Shown here in pieces: positions 9,662 through 18,356 of a stretch of DNA of 64,000 nucleotides. The DNA comes from Nocardia arthritidis. GTDB lineage: Bacteria; Actinomycetota; Actinomycetes; Mycobacteriales; Mycobacteriaceae. The stretch spans positions 9,796,001-9,860,000 of the forward strand of contig NZ_CP046172.1 in the NCBI RefSeq assembly GCF_011801145.1, given 5' to 3'. Numbering within the stretch: position 1 is the stretch's first letter; every line of letters starts with the position of its first letter. The position numbers and the translations under genes are program-made. The notes beneath the pieces were generated by a model. That model was not told the DNA's origin, searched no databases, and saw nothing but the letters and a program-made list of their open reading frames with translations.

Positions 9662-9829
9662 AGAGCAACCGTAGCGAGCCCCGAAAAGGACACGTCAAGA
9701 TCGGTAGCATCCGGGGCGCGCGCCGCGATGCTTGCATACATGACGGGGTATGCCGCGCTCAGCTCGACCGAATCACGACCAGGTACCGCAGGGCGGGCGT
9801 ATCTACCGGTGACATCGCAGAATAGTTGG

Positions 9830-11167
9830 ATGGCACATCCGGGTTTCACCCCCACTCAGCTCGCGGCCCGCGCCGCGTACCTGCTGCGTGGCAACGACCT
9901 GGGCACCATGACCAGCGCGGCGCCGCGGCTGTATCCGCACATGTGGAGCTGGGACGCCGCCTTCGTCGCGGTCGGGCTGGCCCCGCTGAGCGTGGAACGC
10001 GCGGTGATCGAGCTCGATACGCTGCTCTCGGCGCAGTGGAAGAACGGGATGATCCCGCACATCGTCTTCGCCAACGGCGTCGACGGATACTTTCCCGGCC
10101 CGGCCCGCTGGGAGTGCCGCAAGCTGGCCGCCAACGCCCCCGACGGACCGGATACCTCGGGCATCACGCAACCGCCGGTGCACGCCATCGCGGTGCAGCG
10201 CATCCTGGACCATTCACGCAGGCACGGCCGCAGCACCAGGGCGGTGGCCGAGGAATTCCTGAACCGCCGCTGGCCCGATCTGGTGCGCTGGCACCGCTGG
10301 CTGGCGCATGCGCGCGACCCGAAGGAGAGCGGCCGGATCACGCTGTACCACGGCTGGGAATCCGGGATGGACAATTCGCCGCGCTGGGATCGCGCCTACG
10401 CCAACGTGATTCCCGGCGAGCTGCCGCCGTATCAGCGCGCGGATATCGCGGTGGTGTCCGATCCGACGCAGCGGCCCAGCGACCGCGAATACGAACGGTA
10501 TCTGTGGCTGGTCGAACAGATGCGCCGCGCGGGTTACGACGACTACCAGCTCGCATCGACCATGAGCTTCGCCGTCGAGGATGTCTTCGTCACCGCGATA
10601 TTCGCGCTCTCCTGTGAGGTGCTCGCGCAGATCGGCGAGGAGTATCACCAGCCGAATGCCGAGGTCCGCGAGCTGTTCGGCTGGGCGGACCGGTTCCGCG
10701 ACGGTGTCATCGCGACCACCGACGCGCGCACCGGCGCCGCCCGCGATTTCGATGTGCGGCTACAGCGCTGGATCACCACCGAAACCCTGGCCATGTTCGC
10801 GCCGCTGCTGTGCGGCGGCCTGCCGAGGGAAACCGAGCGCAGCCTGCTGCGGGTGTTCGAGGGTCCGCGCTTCTGCGGACATCCGGATCTGCGCTACGCG
10901 CTGCCGCCATCGACCTCGCCGGTATCCAAGGATTTCCGGCCGCGCGAATATTGGCGCGGGCCGGTCTGGCCGGTGATGAGCTGGCTGTTTTCCTGGGTGT
11001 TCGCCCGGCGCGGGTGGGCCGAACGCGCCTATATGCTGCGCGCCGAGGGACTGCGCCAGGCCAGCGACGGCAGCTTCGCGGAGTACTACGAACCGTTCAC
11101 CGGTGAACCGCTCGGCAGCATGCAGCAGTCGTGGACCGCGGCGTCGGTACTGGACTGGTTGGGTTGA
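9830..11167 (+). CDS. ggH: Glucosylglycerate hydrolase (GH63)
   Basis: A 445-residue (alpha/alpha)6-barrel glycosidase that matches, as I recall it, the mycobacterial glucosylglycerate hydrolase (446 residues in M. hassiacum) over its whole length. Recognisable blocks are FTPTQLAARAAYLLRGND, YPHMWSWDAAF, ESGMDNSPRWD and FAEYYEPFTGEPLGSMQQSW. The described catalytic acid and base, Asp182 and Glu419 in that enzyme, correspond to Asp181 and Glu418 here. It hydrolyses glucosylglycerate, which mycobacteria accumulate under nitrogen limitation and use on recovery. The ATG at 9830 gives the same N-terminal length as the known enzyme; GTG 9809 is an alternative. No synthesis genes are nearby. Confidence 0.92.
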   Translation: MAHPGFTPTQLAARAAYLLRGNDLGTMTSAAPRLYPHMWSWDAAFVAVGLAPLSVERAVIELDTLLSAQWKNGMIPHIVFANGVDGYFPGPARWECRKLAANAPDGPDTSGITQPPVHAIAVQRILDHSRRHGRSTRAVAEEFLNRRWPDLVRWHRWLAHARDPKESGRITLYHGWESGMDNSPRWDRAYANVIPGELPPYQRADIAVVSDPTQRPSDREYERYLWLVEQMRRAGYDDYQLASTMSFAVEDVFVTAIFALSCEVLAQIGEEYHQPNAEVRELFGWADRFRDGVIATTDARTGAARDFDVRLQRWITTETLAMFAPLLCGGLPRETERSLLRVFEGPRFCGHPDLRYALPPSTSPVSKDFRPREYWRGPVWPVMSWLFSWVFARRGWAERAYMLRAEGLRQASDGSFAEYYEPFTGEPLGSMQQSWTAASVLDWLG

Positions 11168-11260
11168 TCCAGCCGCGTTGACAGGTTCGAGCTACCAATT
11201 CGCAAACGCACCATCCGAAACTCTGGTCACATCTAGAGCAAATGGCTATCGTCTGACGCC

Positions 11261-11989
11261 ATGGATACCACGAGTTGGAGAGCGAACATCCGGCGCTGCG
11301 CGACAACGTTGTCCATGATCGCCATTACCGGCATCCTCACCGCAAATGCCATGGCCGCCGCGGCGCCGAGCGGCCCGGATGTCTCGTCATGGCAGCACAT
11401 CGACGGCCGGGCGATCGACTGGTTCTCCGTCAAACGCGCCGGGCACGACTTCGCCATGGTGAAGGCGACCGAGGGCCTCAACTACGTCAACCCCTATTTC
11501 GTCCAGGACAGCCTGCTCATGCGCACGGCCGGAGTGGCCCGGGGGACATACCATTTCGCGCGGCCCAATATGGCGCCGGAGGCACAGGCCGCGCTCTACT
11601 CGACCGTGGTACTCGGCCAGAACGGCCCACTCGACCTGCCGCCCGTGCTCGACCTGGAGAGCTCCGGCGGCCTCGCACCCGCCGCGCTGATCAACTGGAC
11701 GCACCGGTATCTCAACACCGTCCAGGCGCTCACCGGCCGGACACCGATCATCTACACCTATCCCCGGTTCTGGCAGACCGCGATGGCCGACAGCAATGAA
11801 TTCACCGGTTACCCACTGTGGATCGCGGATTACCGTGGCAACTCCGCACCCGAGGTACCCGGCGGCTGGCCTACCTGGACGTTCTGGCAGACCACCGACA
11901 GCGGCAACATTCCCGGCATCAACGGCGGCACCGATGTCAACGTATACAGCGGCGCCCAAGGCGATTTCGCCCGCTTCGCGCATATGTGA
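11261..11989 (+). CDS. Secreted GH25 lysozyme (N-acetylmuramidase)
   Basis: A 242-residue protein with an N-terminal signal peptide (basic RRC region, then a hydrophobic core, likely cut after Ala-Met-Ala near residue 32). The rest is one GH25 domain. It starts at DVSSWQ (Asp40) and contains the catalytic DxE pair in PPVLDLESSG (Asp131, Glu133), YTYPRFW and WQTTDSGNIPG. GH25 enzymes cleave the MurNAc-GlcNAc bond of peptidoglycan. There is no separate cell-wall-binding domain, so it probably acts on the producer's own wall or on neighbours after secretion. Monocistronic, with a strong hairpin just downstream. Confidence 0.9.
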   Translation: MDTTSWRANIRRCATTLSMIAITGILTANAMAAAAPSGPDVSSWQHIDGRAIDWFSVKRAGHDFAMVKATEGLNYVNPYFVQDSLLMRTAGVARGTYHFARPNMAPEAQAALYSTVVLGQNGPLDLPPVLDLESSGGLAPAALINWTHRYLNTVQALTGRTPIIYTYPRFWQTAMADSNEFTGYPLWIADYRGNSAPEVPGGWPTWTFWQTTDSGNIPGINGGTDVNVYSGAQGDFARFAHM

Positions 11990-11996
11990 ACATGCG

Positions 11997-12034
11997 ACGA
12001 ATCCGCTACGCCCCCTCGGGCGTAGCGGATTCGT
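11997..12034. terminator. Perfect 17-bp hairpin between convergent genes
   Basis: The arms beginning ACGAATCCGCTACGCCC are exactly complementary to the downstream arm across a CCTC tetraloop. It starts 8 nt after the lysozyme stop and faces the convergent alpha/beta hydrolase gene, so it can serve both. Confidence 0.8.
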
Positions 12035-12088
12035 TGCGGCTACGTCGGCAAACCCACTGCGGTCGGGACTCACGCAAACCGTGGTCGC

Positions 12089-12928
12089 TCAAACCCGATG
12101 CGCCAGTAGATGTTCCATTATCAACCGGGTCAACGCCTCGGGCGCCTCCTTCGGGATCCAGTGCGAGACGTCCTCCAGCATCTCGAATCGATACGGCCCG
12201 CGGACATATCCTTCCGCGGCCAGCGCGGCGGTCGACCCGACGGCGGAATCCTCGGTGCCCCAGACATATAGCGTCGGCACCTCGACCTTCCCGACCGGAC
12301 CGCTCAAATGCATTGCGCGGTACCAGTTCAGCGCGGCGGTCAGCGCCTCCTGCTGCCCCAACCGGCCGACGTGCTCCTCGATCCGCTCCTGCGGAACCTT
12401 CCATTCGAAGGCTTTGCGCAGTGCGGCGCAGTCGTCGGCGAGCAGTGTCCGCTCGGCCACCCGCGGCTGCCTCAGCAGCTGCATGTACGCGGACCGCTGG
12501 GCCTGATCCTCGTCCTCCGCGATGGCCTTCAGGAAGGCGGCGGGGTGCGGCACCGAAACCGCGGTGAGGCTGCGGACCCGCTCCGGCTGTTCGGCCGCGA
12601 ACGCCCACGCGACATACGCGCCCCAATCGTGGCCGACCAAATCGAAACGCCGCCAATCGAGTTCGTCGGCGATGGCCGCGACATCACCCACCAGCTCTTC
12701 GAGCCGGTACTCGGCGACCCGTTCGGGCCGGACGCCCGGGGAGTAACCGCGCTGGTTGGGCGCCACCGCATGACATCCGCCGCCGCCGAGCGCGGTCAAC
12801 TGGAATTCCCATGCGGCGGCCGACTCCGGAAAGCCGTGCAGCAGCAGGACTTCCCGGCCGCCCGGTGCGCCCGATGACAGCGCGTCGAAGGTTCCGGCGG
12901 CCGTGGGAATGTTGATCGCTTCCAGCAC
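12089..12928 (-). CDS. Alpha/beta hydrolase, epoxide hydrolase-like
   Basis: A 279-residue soluble alpha/beta hydrolase. The oxyanion HGFPESA motif near the N-terminus and the nucleophile elbow GHDWGAY, with Asp as nucleophile, are typical of soluble epoxide hydrolases and haloalkane dehalogenases. The late Asp lies around VWGTEDSAVG and the catalytic His in EDVSHWIPKEAPE. The presence of HGFPE favours epoxide hydrolase over dehalogenase. The natural substrate is unknown. Single gene on the minus strand. Confidence 0.85.
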   Translation of the reverse strand: MLEAINIPTAAGTFDALSSGAPGGREVLLLHGFPESAAAWEFQLTALGGGGCHAVAPNQRGYSPGVRPERVAEYRLEELVGDVAAIADELDWRRFDLVGHDWGAYVAWAFAAEQPERVRSLTAVSVPHPAAFLKAIAEDEDQAQRSAYMQLLRQPRVAERTLLADDCAALRKAFEWKVPQERIEEHVGRLGQQEALTAALNWYRAMHLSGPVGKVEVPTLYVWGTEDSAVGSTAALAAEGYVRGPYRFEMLEDVSHWIPKEAPEALTRLIMEHLLAHRV

Positions 12929-12997
12929 GGCCCCGACTCTAACCCCTCAGGCTTGTCGCGAAGATCGGCTGGGCAGCGGTTCGAGACAGGACTCAGC

Positions 12998-13045
12998 CCC
13001 ACCCGTCGCCCGACCACCACCCCTCATCGAATCGCTGCGCGCTGC
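12998..13045. repeat. 48-bp dispersed repeat, copy A
   Basis: Shares CCCACCCGTCGCCCGACCAC at its 5' end and ATCGAATCG-C-GCGCG at its 3' end with two further copies at 16964 and 17015. All three copies align over 48 nt without gaps. It lies between the hydrolase start and the histidine-rich gene. Nothing here suggests a coding role. Confidence 0.7.
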
Positions 13046-13051
13046 TAGAAC

Positions 13052-13348
13052 TCAGTGCTCGTCGTAGTGACCGTCGTGCGCCGCGTGCCGATGTCCATCG
13101 TGCAGGTAATCGACGTGATCGCCGTGCCGGACCGCGGTATGACCGCAGCCCTCGCCGTGCACATGGTCGTGCGTCGCGTGCTGGACGTGGCCGGTCGGCT
13201 CGCATTCGTCGTAGTGGCCGTCGTGTTCGCGGTGCAGGTGGCCATCGTGCGCGTAGTCGATGTGATCACCGTGCTGGACGGCGAGGTGGCCGCAGCCGTC
13301 GCCGTGCCGGTGATCGTGTCCGGTGTGCTCTGCGTGTGCCGTAGTCAT
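13052..13348 (-). CDS. Histidine-rich two-repeat metal-binding protein
   Basis: A 98-residue protein in which 27 residues are histidine. It consists of two tandem units of roughly 45 residues, each with the order HDHxHGxGCGH, AVxHGDHxDYxHDGHxH, HDGHYDE. Such density of His, Asp and paired GCGH cysteines indicates binding of several Zn, Ni, Co or Cu ions. There is no signal peptide or membrane segment. Similar small proteins occur in actinobacteria without firm function; storage or buffering of metal is an inference. The ATG is preceded by AGAGG at good spacing. Palindromes lie about 60-90 bp upstream. Confidence 0.8.
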   Translation of the reverse strand: MTTAHAEHTGHDHRHGDGCGHLAVQHGDHIDYAHDGHLHREHDGHYDECEPTGHVQHATHDHVHGEGCGHTAVRHGDHVDYLHDGHRHAAHDGHYDEH

Positions 13349-13404
13349 CCGGATGCCTCTTTCCGTGTGCGGACTTATGAGTCACGAACCCCGGATACCC
13401 TAAC

Positions 13405-13438
13405 GGATGCGCATCCATGCATGTAGCTATTCGATAGC
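13405..13438. promoter_or_regulatory. Palindromes upstream of the histidine-rich gene
   Basis: GGATGCGCATCC (13405-13416) is a perfect 12-bp palindrome, followed by GCTAT-TCG-ATAGC (13426-13438). Both lie between the ABC ATPase stop and the histidine-rich start on the same strand, where a metal-responsive repressor could act. No specific regulator consensus is matched. Confidence 0.35.
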
Positions 13439-13445
13439 CGGTATG

Positions 13446-14171
13446 TCACAGCACCTGGGAGAGGAACCGTTGCAGGCGCGGCGTCTCGGCGGCGTCGAAT
13501 ACCGCGTCCGGCGTCCCCGTCTCGACGACCTGCCCGGCGTCCATGAACACCACCGTGTCGGAAACCGATCTGGCGAAACCCATTTCGTGCGTCACCACGA
13601 TCATCGACATACCGCCGGCGGCCAGCTCGCCCATCAGCGCGAGCACACCCTTGACCAGCTCCGGATCCAGCGCCGAGGTGGCCTCGTCGAAGAACATGAT
13701 CTCCGGGCGCATGGCCAGCGCCCGCGCGATGGCCACCCGCTGCTGCTGCCCGCCGGACAGGTTCGACGGCCGGGTGTCGGCCTTATCCCGCAGGCCGACC
13801 ACCTCCAGCTGCTCCAGCGCGAGCGCCCTGGCCTCCTCCTTGGACAGGCCGCGCAGCTTGCGCGGACCGAGCGCGACATTGTCGGCCACCGTACGGTGCG
13901 GGAAGAGATTGAAGTGCTGGAACACCATTCCGATGCGCTGGCGCAGCCGGTCCGGATTCTCGGTGAGCACCGACTTGCCGTCCAGCAGCACATCGCCCGC
14001 ATCGGGTTCGTGCAGCCGGTTCAACACCCGCAGCAGCGTCGACTTCCCGGAACCGGACGGGCCGATCACCGTCGTCGTCTTGCCCGCGTCGACATGGATA
14101 TCGATACCGCGCAGCACCTGATTGCCGCCGAGCCGAAGATGCAGTCCGGTACCGGTGAGTGACGAGCTCAT
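13446..14171 (-). CDS. Polar amino acid ABC transporter ATPase (GlnQ/GluA type)
   Basis: A 241-residue ABC ATPase of the polar amino acid uptake family. Walker A is GPSGSGKST, the Q-loop lies in MVFQHFNLFPH, the signature is LSGGQQQR, Walker B is IMFFDEATSALDPE and the switch His is in VVTHEMGF. It energises import of glutamine/glutamate-type amino acids through the fused binding protein/permease encoded 2 nt upstream. Start ATG at 14171. The two genes form the whole transporter, since the permease can work as a homodimer. Confidence 0.92.
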   Translation of the reverse strand: MSSSLTGTGLHLRLGGNQVLRGIDIHVDAGKTTTVIGPSGSGKSTLLRVLNRLHEPDAGDVLLDGKSVLTENPDRLRQRIGMVFQHFNLFPHRTVADNVALGPRKLRGLSKEEARALALEQLEVVGLRDKADTRPSNLSGGQQQRVAIARALAMRPEIMFFDEATSALDPELVKGVLALMGELAAGGMSMIVVTHEMGFARSVSDTVVFMDAGQVVETGTPDAVFDAAETPRLQRFLSQVL

Positions 14172-14173
14172 GG

Positions 14174-15985
14174 TCAGCGCCCTTCCGTGATCACGGCCTG
14201 CTCGACCGGATCGATCGGCCGATCGGGACCGGTCCGCATCCGCCGGTCGATGTAATTGACGAGGTGGGTGAGCGGAATCGTCAGCAGCAGGTACACCAGC
14301 CCGGCCGCGACCAGCGGGGACAGATTGCCGGTCTGCGCGTTGAGATCCCGGCCCACCGCGAACAACTCGCGCTGGGAGGCGAGCAGTCCGAGGAAGTAGA
14401 TCAGTGAGGAATCCTTGATCAGCGCGATGAACTGGTTCATCAGCGCGGGCAGCACCCGGCGCACACCCTGCGGAATCACCACCAAGGTCATTGCCTGCCG
14501 GTAGCCGAAACCGATGGCGCGCGCCGCCTCCAGCTGCCCCGGCTCGACCGACTGGATACCGGAGCGGAAGATCTCCCCGATGTACGCGGAGGCGAGCAAT
14601 GCCAGCGCTATCGCGCCGAGCCAGTACGGATTGTTCCCGGTGATATCGCGGACCACCGGGCCGACGCCGAGCCCGATCACCAGAATGATCACCACCGCGG
14701 GCAGCCCGCGGAAGATGTCGGTGTACACCCTGGCGGGCCAGCGCAGCCAACGGGTGCGGGAGATGCCCGCCACCGCGAGCAGCATGCCGAGTACGGTGCC
14801 GAGCGCGCCCGAAACAAGGGCCAGCACAAGGGTATTCGGCAAGCCGGTCTTGAAGAGATCGGGAAATGCCTTGCGGTACAACGACCAGTCGAGGAAGGTG
14901 TCCTTCAACTGTCGCAGTGTGGATTTCGGCGCCTGCTGCGCCGTATCGTCCGGCTTGTGCTGTGCCGCGATGGCCGCGAAGTCGGGGAGCTGGGGCACCG
15001 GTGCGGCCTTCGAACCGGGTTTCCAGCCGGGCGGCAGCTGGCGCGGCACCCAGTCGGCGTACAGCCGGGCATAGGTGCCGTCGGCGATCACCGCGTCCAG
15101 CCCGCTGTTCAGCGCGTCGATCAGCGGCTGGTTGTTCTTGCGCACCGCGTAGCCGACGAAATTGTCCAGGCTGAAGGTGTTCTGCGCCACCGAGGTTCCG
15201 TCACCCGGTTTGACCAGACCCTGGGCCTGCACCGACGGGGCGACCCAGGCGTCGACCTGACCGGACTTCAGGTTCGCGTACGCGGTGTTGTAGTCCGGGA
15301 ACTTCACCGGATCCAGGTGCAGCTGATTGACCACATAGTCGTCCTGGACCGTGCCCTGTACGACGGCGATCCTGGTGCCGCGATTCAGATCCGAAAAGCC
15401 TTTGATAGCACTGCCATTCGGCAACACCAGGGAGAAGTACCCGAAATCGTAGCCGTTGGTGAAGCCGACCAGCCTGCGGCGCTCGTCGGTGGTGGTGATG
15501 TTCGACGAGCCGACATCGAACCGCCCGCCGGCCACCTGGGATAGCAGCGGCGCGAATTCGGTACCCGAAAACTCCACTTGCAGACCGAGTTTCGCGCCGA
15601 TCGCGCGCAACAGCTCGTTGTCGAAACCGGTGTACACGCCCGCCGCGTTCACACAGATGCTCGGCGGCGCGTCGGAGATGGTGCCGACGCTGAGCTTGCC
15701 CGGCGTGCTTAAGCCGAGCTTCGAGGTGTCCACGGCGTTCAGCGGCACCACGCCGTCGGTGGTGTAGCGGTCGACGCCCGCGCCGGTCCCGGTAGCCAGA
15801 TTCGTCGGTGCGGCGGAGGCCGCGGCGATACCGGGCGGCGCGCACTGGGAGGGACCGCCGCCGCCGGAACCGCAGGCCGTCGCGGCGATACCGACGGCGA
15901 GCAGCAGCACGGCGAGTATCGAACGAGACCGTGCCCGCGAACGAGAACCGGCGGAGTAAGTGCGCACAGCGGGCAGACCAGCCAT
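14174..15985 (-). CDS. Fused amino acid-binding lipoprotein and ABC permease (GlnP-like)
   Basis: A 603-residue membrane protein. An N-terminal lipoprotein signal ends in ATAC (Cys38). Residues of about 60-335 form a family 3 periplasmic-binding domain (SVGTISDAPPSICVNAAGVYTGF is its first strand region, abbreviated). Residues of about 370-590 form a HisM/GlnP-type permease with several transmembrane helices and the EAA-like segment QLEAARAIGFGYRQAM. Receptor-permease fusions are known in lactic acid bacteria GlnP, where each homodimer carries tethered receptors. It is followed after 2 nt by its ATPase. The exact amino acid is not readable. Confidence 0.9.
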   Translation of the reverse strand: MAGLPAVRTYSAGSRSRARSRSILAVLLLAVGIAATACGSGGGGPSQCAPPGIAAASAAPTNLATGTGAGVDRYTTDGVVPLNAVDTSKLGLSTPGKLSVGTISDAPPSICVNAAGVYTGFDNELLRAIGAKLGLQVEFSGTEFAPLLSQVAGGRFDVGSSNITTTDERRRLVGFTNGYDFGYFSLVLPNGSAIKGFSDLNRGTRIAVVQGTVQDDYVVNQLHLDPVKFPDYNTAYANLKSGQVDAWVAPSVQAQGLVKPGDGTSVAQNTFSLDNFVGYAVRKNNQPLIDALNSGLDAVIADGTYARLYADWVPRQLPPGWKPGSKAAPVPQLPDFAAIAAQHKPDDTAQQAPKSTLRQLKDTFLDWSLYRKAFPDLFKTGLPNTLVLALVSGALGTVLGMLLAVAGISRTRWLRWPARVYTDIFRGLPAVVIILVIGLGVGPVVRDITGNNPYWLGAIALALLASAYIGEIFRSGIQSVEPGQLEAARAIGFGYRQAMTLVVIPQGVRRVLPALMNQFIALIKDSSLIYFLGLLASQRELFAVGRDLNAQTGNLSPLVAAGLVYLLLTIPLTHLVNYIDRRMRTGPDRPIDPVEQAVITEGR

Positions 15986-16123
15986 GATAGGTAACCCTAG
16001 CCGCCGCCCACCTGCTAATTCGCGGCAACCCCCGGTCGCCTGACCAGTCGCCCGTGACGGCGGAATCGAGACCGTCGTGATCCGAATTCCGTCGGCACGG
16101 GAAGCCGCTATCGAGCAACCGGA

Positions 16124-16918
16124 TCAGGCCAGTCCGTTGACCGGCTCCGGGTTCACCTCGTCGCGCCAGCGAATCGCCTCGCGCACCTCGGCCAGGTCGT
16201 AATCGGGTCCGCTGACCCCGACGGTGAACAGCGACACCCCGGCCTCGTGCAGCTTCAGCGCCCGATCCGCACCCGGCCACTGCACCGACCGCTCGATCTT
16301 GGTCTGATCGGCGCCGACCTGCGCGCAGTGCTCGGCCAGGATCCGGTTCTTGCGATCGAGCACCTGCAGATCGGCGAAGGTGTGCCAGATCTGGGCGTAT
16401 TCCGCCACCAAACGCAGCGTCTTCTTCTCACCGCCGCCGCCGATCAGAATCGGGATCTCCCTGGTCGGCTGCGGGTTCAGCTTTCCGAGCCGGGCCGTGA
16501 GCCGGACCAGGTACTCCTTCAGCAGGGCCAGCCTGCTGCCCGCGGTCCCGAAGTCGTAGCCGTATTCGAGGTAGTCCTTCTCGAACCACCCGGCGCCGAT
16601 ACCGAGGATGAGCCTGCCGTCGCTGATGTGGTCGACGGTGCGCGCCATATCGGCCAGCAGGTCCGGATTGCGGTAGCCGCCGCCGGTGACCAGCGCGCCG
16701 ATCTCCACCCGCTCGGTCTGCTCGGCGAATGCGGCGAGCATGGTCCAGCACTCGAAGTGCGCCCCGTCCGGATCGCCGGACAGCGGGAAGAAGTGGTCCC
16801 AGTTGAAAATCACGTCGACGCCCGCGTCCTCGGCCCGCAGGACCGCGTCGCGGATGAGTCCGTACTTCGGTGCGTGCTGCGGCTGCAGCTGAACTCCGAT
16901 ACGAACCGGACGACTCAT
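16124..16918 (-). CDS. LLM-class F420-dependent oxidoreductase
   Basis: A 264-residue luciferase-like TIM-barrel flavin or F420 enzyme. Segments typical of the LLM family are IGVQLQPQHAPKY at the N-terminus, FNWDHFFPLSGDPDG, RLILGIGAGWFEKDYLEYG and PILIGGGGEKKTLRLV. Actinobacterial members usually use coenzyme F420 for hydride transfer to varied substrates. The ATG at 16918 is chosen because GAGGAG lies just upstream. The divergent intergenic region carries two copies of a 48-bp repeat. Confidence 0.88.
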   Translation of the reverse strand: MSRPVRIGVQLQPQHAPKYGLIRDAVLRAEDAGVDVIFNWDHFFPLSGDPDGAHFECWTMLAAFAEQTERVEIGALVTGGGYRNPDLLADMARTVDHISDGRLILGIGAGWFEKDYLEYGYDFGTAGSRLALLKEYLVRLTARLGKLNPQPTREIPILIGGGGEKKTLRLVAEYAQIWHTFADLQVLDRKNRILAEHCAQVGADQTKIERSVQWPGADRALKLHEAGVSLFTVGVSGPDYDLAEVREAIRWRDEVNPEPVNGLA

Positions 16919-16963
16919 GAGGGCTCCTCGGTTTCGGGATCTACTTCCGTAAACGACATTAGG

Positions 16964-17011
16964 CCCACCCGTCGCCCGACCACCACCTCTAATCGAATCA
17001 CCGCGCGATGC
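16964..17011. repeat. 48-bp dispersed repeat, copy B
   Basis: Same 48-nt unit as at 12998, differing at only a handful of positions. It stands in direct orientation 3 nt before copy C in the divergent LLM/UgpC intergenic region. Confidence 0.7.
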
Positions 17012-17014
17012 ATG

Positions 17015-17062
17015 GCGCACCTGTCGCCCGACCGGCACCCCCATCGAATCGCCGCGCGGTGC
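17015..17062. repeat. 48-bp dispersed repeat, copy C
   Basis: Third copy, tandem to copy B, conserving TGTCGCCCGACC and ATCGAATCGCCGCGCGGTGC. It ends about 120 bp before the UgpC-type ATPase start. Confidence 0.65.
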
Positions 17063-17183
17063 CGAGCCGTTCGATCACTTCGCGCAGCCGCCTGCGGGAT
17101 CGGCTTTCGCCCAGTAAGATCGCCGCAACCCTGTACTCGGATCGTCCGGCACGTTCCTGCCGGTGAATGGGATGTGATTTGTC

Positions 17184-18266
17184 ATGGCCACAGTGACCTT
17201 CGACCGTGCGACGCGGCTCTACCCCGGTGCCACCAAACCCGCCGTCGACGCGCTGGATCTCGAGATCTCCGACGGTGAATTCCTGGTTCTGGTCGGCCCG
17301 TCCGGCTGCGGAAAGTCCACCTCGCTGCGCATGCTCGCCGGCCTGGAGGATGTCAACGACGGCCGAATCCTCATCGGCGCCAAGGACGTAACGCACGCCG
17401 AACCCAAAGAGCGCGATATCGCGATGGTGTTCCAGAACTACGCGCTCTACCCGCATATGACCGTCGCGGAGAATATGGGCTTCGCACTGAAGCTGGCCAA
17501 GGTCGCCAAGGCCGAGAAGGAAAAGCGGGTGCAGGAGGCGGCCAAACTGCTCGACCTCGAGCCGTATCTGGACCGCAAACCCAAGGCGCTGTCCGGCGGT
17601 CAGCGCCAGCGCGTCGCGATGGGCCGGGCGATCGTGCGCCAGCCGCACGTATTCCTCATGGACGAGCCGCTGTCGAACCTCGACGCGAAACTGCGCGTGC
17701 AGACCCGCACCCAGATCGCGCAGTTGCAGCGCAGGCTCGGCACCACCACCGTGTACGTCACCCACGACCAGGTCGAGGCGATGACCATGGGCGACCGGGT
17801 GGCGGTGCTGAAAGACGGTCTGCTGCAACAGTGTGCGACGCCGCGCGACCTGTACCGGGATCCGGCCAACGCCTTCGTCGCCGGATTCATGGGTTCGCCC
17901 GCGATGAATATGTTCACGCTGCCGATCACCGACGGCTCGGTACAACTCGGCGGGTACGCGCTGCCGGTGCCGCGCCACGTGGCCGACGCCGTGCAGGGCT
18001 CGGTGCAGGTCGGCGTGCGCCCAGAGCATCTGGAAATCGGCTCGGACGGTATCGAAATGGAGGTAGACGTGGTGGAGGAGCTCGGCTCCGACGCCTACAT
18101 CTACGGCAGGACCGTTGCCGACGGCTCGTCCAACGGCGCCGGGGAAACCGTTGTGGCACGGGCTGATTGGCGTAACCCGCCGGCCAAGGGCACCCGGGTG
18201 CGGCTGTCGACCGACCCGGAGCACACCTACTTCTTCGACGCCGCCGACGGGCGCAGGCTGCACTGA
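17184..18266 (+). CDS. Carbohydrate ABC transporter ATPase (UgpC/MsmK/SugC type)
   Basis: A 360-residue CUT1-family ABC ATPase. Walker A is GPSGCGKST (38-46), the signature is LSGGQRQR, Walker B is [12 protein letters not shown], the switch His is in [15 protein letters not shown], and a C-terminal TOBE domain runs from roughly residue 235. It powers sugar or glycerol-phosphate uptake. No permease lies next to it. The LpqY-SugA-SugB-like system at 25031-28237 lacks its own ATPase, so this orphan could serve it, as shared MsmK-type ATPases do elsewhere. That pairing is inferred. Confidence 0.92.
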   Translation: MATVTFDRATRLYPGATKPAVDALDLEISDGEFLVLVGPSGCGKSTSLRMLAGLEDVNDGRILIGAKDVTHAEPKERDIAMVFQNYALYPHMTVAENMGFALKLAKVAKAEKEKRVQEAAKLLDLEPYLDRKPKALSGGQRQRVAMGRAIVRQPHVFLMDEPLSNLDAKLRVQTRTQIAQLQRRLGTTTVYVTHDQVEAMTMGDRVAVLKDGLLQQCATPRDLYRDPANAFVAGFMGSPAMNMFTLPITDGSVQLGGYALPVPRHVADAVQGSVQVGVRPEHLEIGSDGIEMEVDVVEELGSDAYIYGRTVADGSSNGAGETVVARADWRNPPAKGTRVRLSTDPEHTYFFDAADGRRLH

Positions 18267-18356
18267 TACGCCCACGGCGAAACGACCGCGCGGCCGGTGC
18301 CGCGTCCGTAAGCTTCGAAGTCTCGGTTAAGCCTTTGCAGGGCAGGAGAGTTGACG

